Shown piece after piece: positions 63,608-64,000 of a stretch of 64,000 bases of DNA. This DNA is from Limnobacter sp. Its GTDB lineage: Bacteria; Pseudomonadota; Gammaproteobacteria; Burkholderiales; Burkholderiaceae_B. A program made the translations under genes and the position numbers. The number at the start of each line of letters is the position of its first letter. The first letter of the stretch is position 1. The DNA is taken from the NCBI GenBank assembly GCA_029866125.1, contig JARWZZ010000015.1, forward strand, positions 62,001-126,000, read 5' to 3'. The notes beneath the pieces were generated by a model. It made no database searches and had not been told where the DNA came from. It saw nothing but the letters and a program-made list of their open reading frames with translations.

Positions 63608-64000
63608 TTACACGCTGAACATCAGCGCAGTCAGCACAAAGTCCAAACCTAAAATGGTGAGGGATGCGATGACCACCGTGCGAGTGGTTGCCCTGGAAAC
63701 CCCTTCGGGCGTGGGCTGGCAGGTGTAACCTTGGTACAACGCGATTGCATTGACCGCCAAACCAAACACAATGCTTTTGATGACGCCATTGGCCACATCA
63801 TTCATGACATCTACACCATCTTGCATTTGGGACCAAAAAGCGCCGGAATCCACGCCAATTAATAAAACCCCAACCACGTACCCTCCAATAATACCAACTG
63901 CGCTAAATAATGCAGCCAATATCGGCATGGAGATCAAACCGGCCACCCAACGAGGAGCCAAAATTCTGGATTTGGGGTCCACTGCCATCATTTCCATGGC
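63608..64000 (-). CDS. mlaE: MlaE permease (partial, 5' end outside window)
   Basis: C-terminal half of the MlaE permease of the phospholipid transporter (about 131 codons of a usual ~260). The frame is open to the window edge. AMEMMAVDPKSRILAPRWVAG is the conserved mid-protein segment, followed by hydrophobic helices, SIVFGLAVNAIALYQGYTC and RATTRTVVIASLTILGLDFVLTAL. The methionines near 63989-63997 are internal, not starts. The mlaF ATPase gene is expected just beyond the edge. Confidence 0.95.
   Translation of the reverse strand, partial: AMEMMAVDPKSRILAPRWVAGLISMPILAALFSAVGIIGGYVVGVLLIGVDSGAFWSQMQDGVDVMNDVANGVIKSIVFGLAVNAIALYQGYTCQPTPEGVSRATTRTVVIASLTILGLDFVLTALMFSV

Overview
The window reads as a dense housekeeping stretch of a betaproteobacterial chromosome, order Burkholderiales. 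The evidence is the set of neighbourhoods that recur in that order: recA-recX-sucCD, ribBA-ribH-nusB-thiL-pgpA, rplM-rpsI followed by argC and erpA, queG/tsaE-amiC-mutL-miaA, hda-pcnB-folK-panBCD, pgk-pyk-fba-purCEK, sspAB-petABC, tatABC, and a compact his cluster running on from murA and the mla genes. Base composition is moderate (by eye low to mid 50s % GC), below Burkholderia or Bordetella, so a Limnobacter-like genus is a reasonable guess from memory. No rRNA operon, prophage, intact transposon or CRISPR array was seen.

Layout. 1-12.0 kb (minus): sucD (cut by the window edge), sucC, recX, recA with a perfect LexA-type box, a CinA-type amidase, pgpA, thiL, nusB, ribH, a RibB protein with a degenerate RibA-like half, lnt, corC and miaB. 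12.2-18.2 kb (mostly plus): coq7, osmC (minus), a candidate small RNA with an anti-Shine-Dalgarno loop, rplM-rpsI, argC, a coiled-coil membrane protein, erpA and an AEC transporter. 18.2-23.1 kb (minus): miaA, mutL, amiC, tsaE. 23.1-31.7 kb: queG, purM (minus), then hda, a HAD phosphatase, pcnB, folK, a deoxynucleoside kinase and panBCD. 31.8-39.3 kb (minus): tsaC/sua5, purK, purE, purC, fba, pyk, pgk. 39.4-41.9 kb: a rhombosortase and a subtilisin with a GlyGly-CTERM tail, convergent and overlapping. 41.9-42.9 kb: a gene-free island with direct repeats, two perfect hairpins and an 11-copy hexanucleotide repeat, ending at tRNA-Thr. 42.9-46.9 kb (minus): sspB, sspA and the cytochrome bc1 genes. 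47-49 kb: divergent Nif3-like and DegS-like genes. 49-64 kb (minus): tatCBA, a HIT protein, hisEIFAHBCDG, murA, a BolA protein, an ABC-2 transporter and mlaB-C-A-D-E (mlaE cut by the edge).

How the genes work together. Envelope functions dominate: lipoprotein acylation (lnt), peptidoglycan (murA, amiC), phospholipid synthesis and retrograde transport (pgpA, mla), Tat export (tatABC with likely Tat substrates AmiC, Rieske PetA and perhaps MlaC), and surface sorting (rhombosortase plus subtilisin). A second theme is translation and tRNA modification (miaA, miaB, tsaE, tsaC, queG, rplM, rpsI, tRNA-Thr). A third is central metabolism and cofactors (TCA, lower glycolysis, purines, histidine, riboflavin, thiamine, pantothenate, folate, ubiquinone, respiratory bc1).

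The most interesting items are the putative anti-SD small RNA upstream of rplM, the dedicated rhombosortase/subtilisin pair, the repeat island beside tRNA-Thr, and the absence of phoH and ybeY from the miaB-corC junction. Most of the rest is ordinary. All family calls rest on reading the sequence and recalled family knowledge; no search was run.
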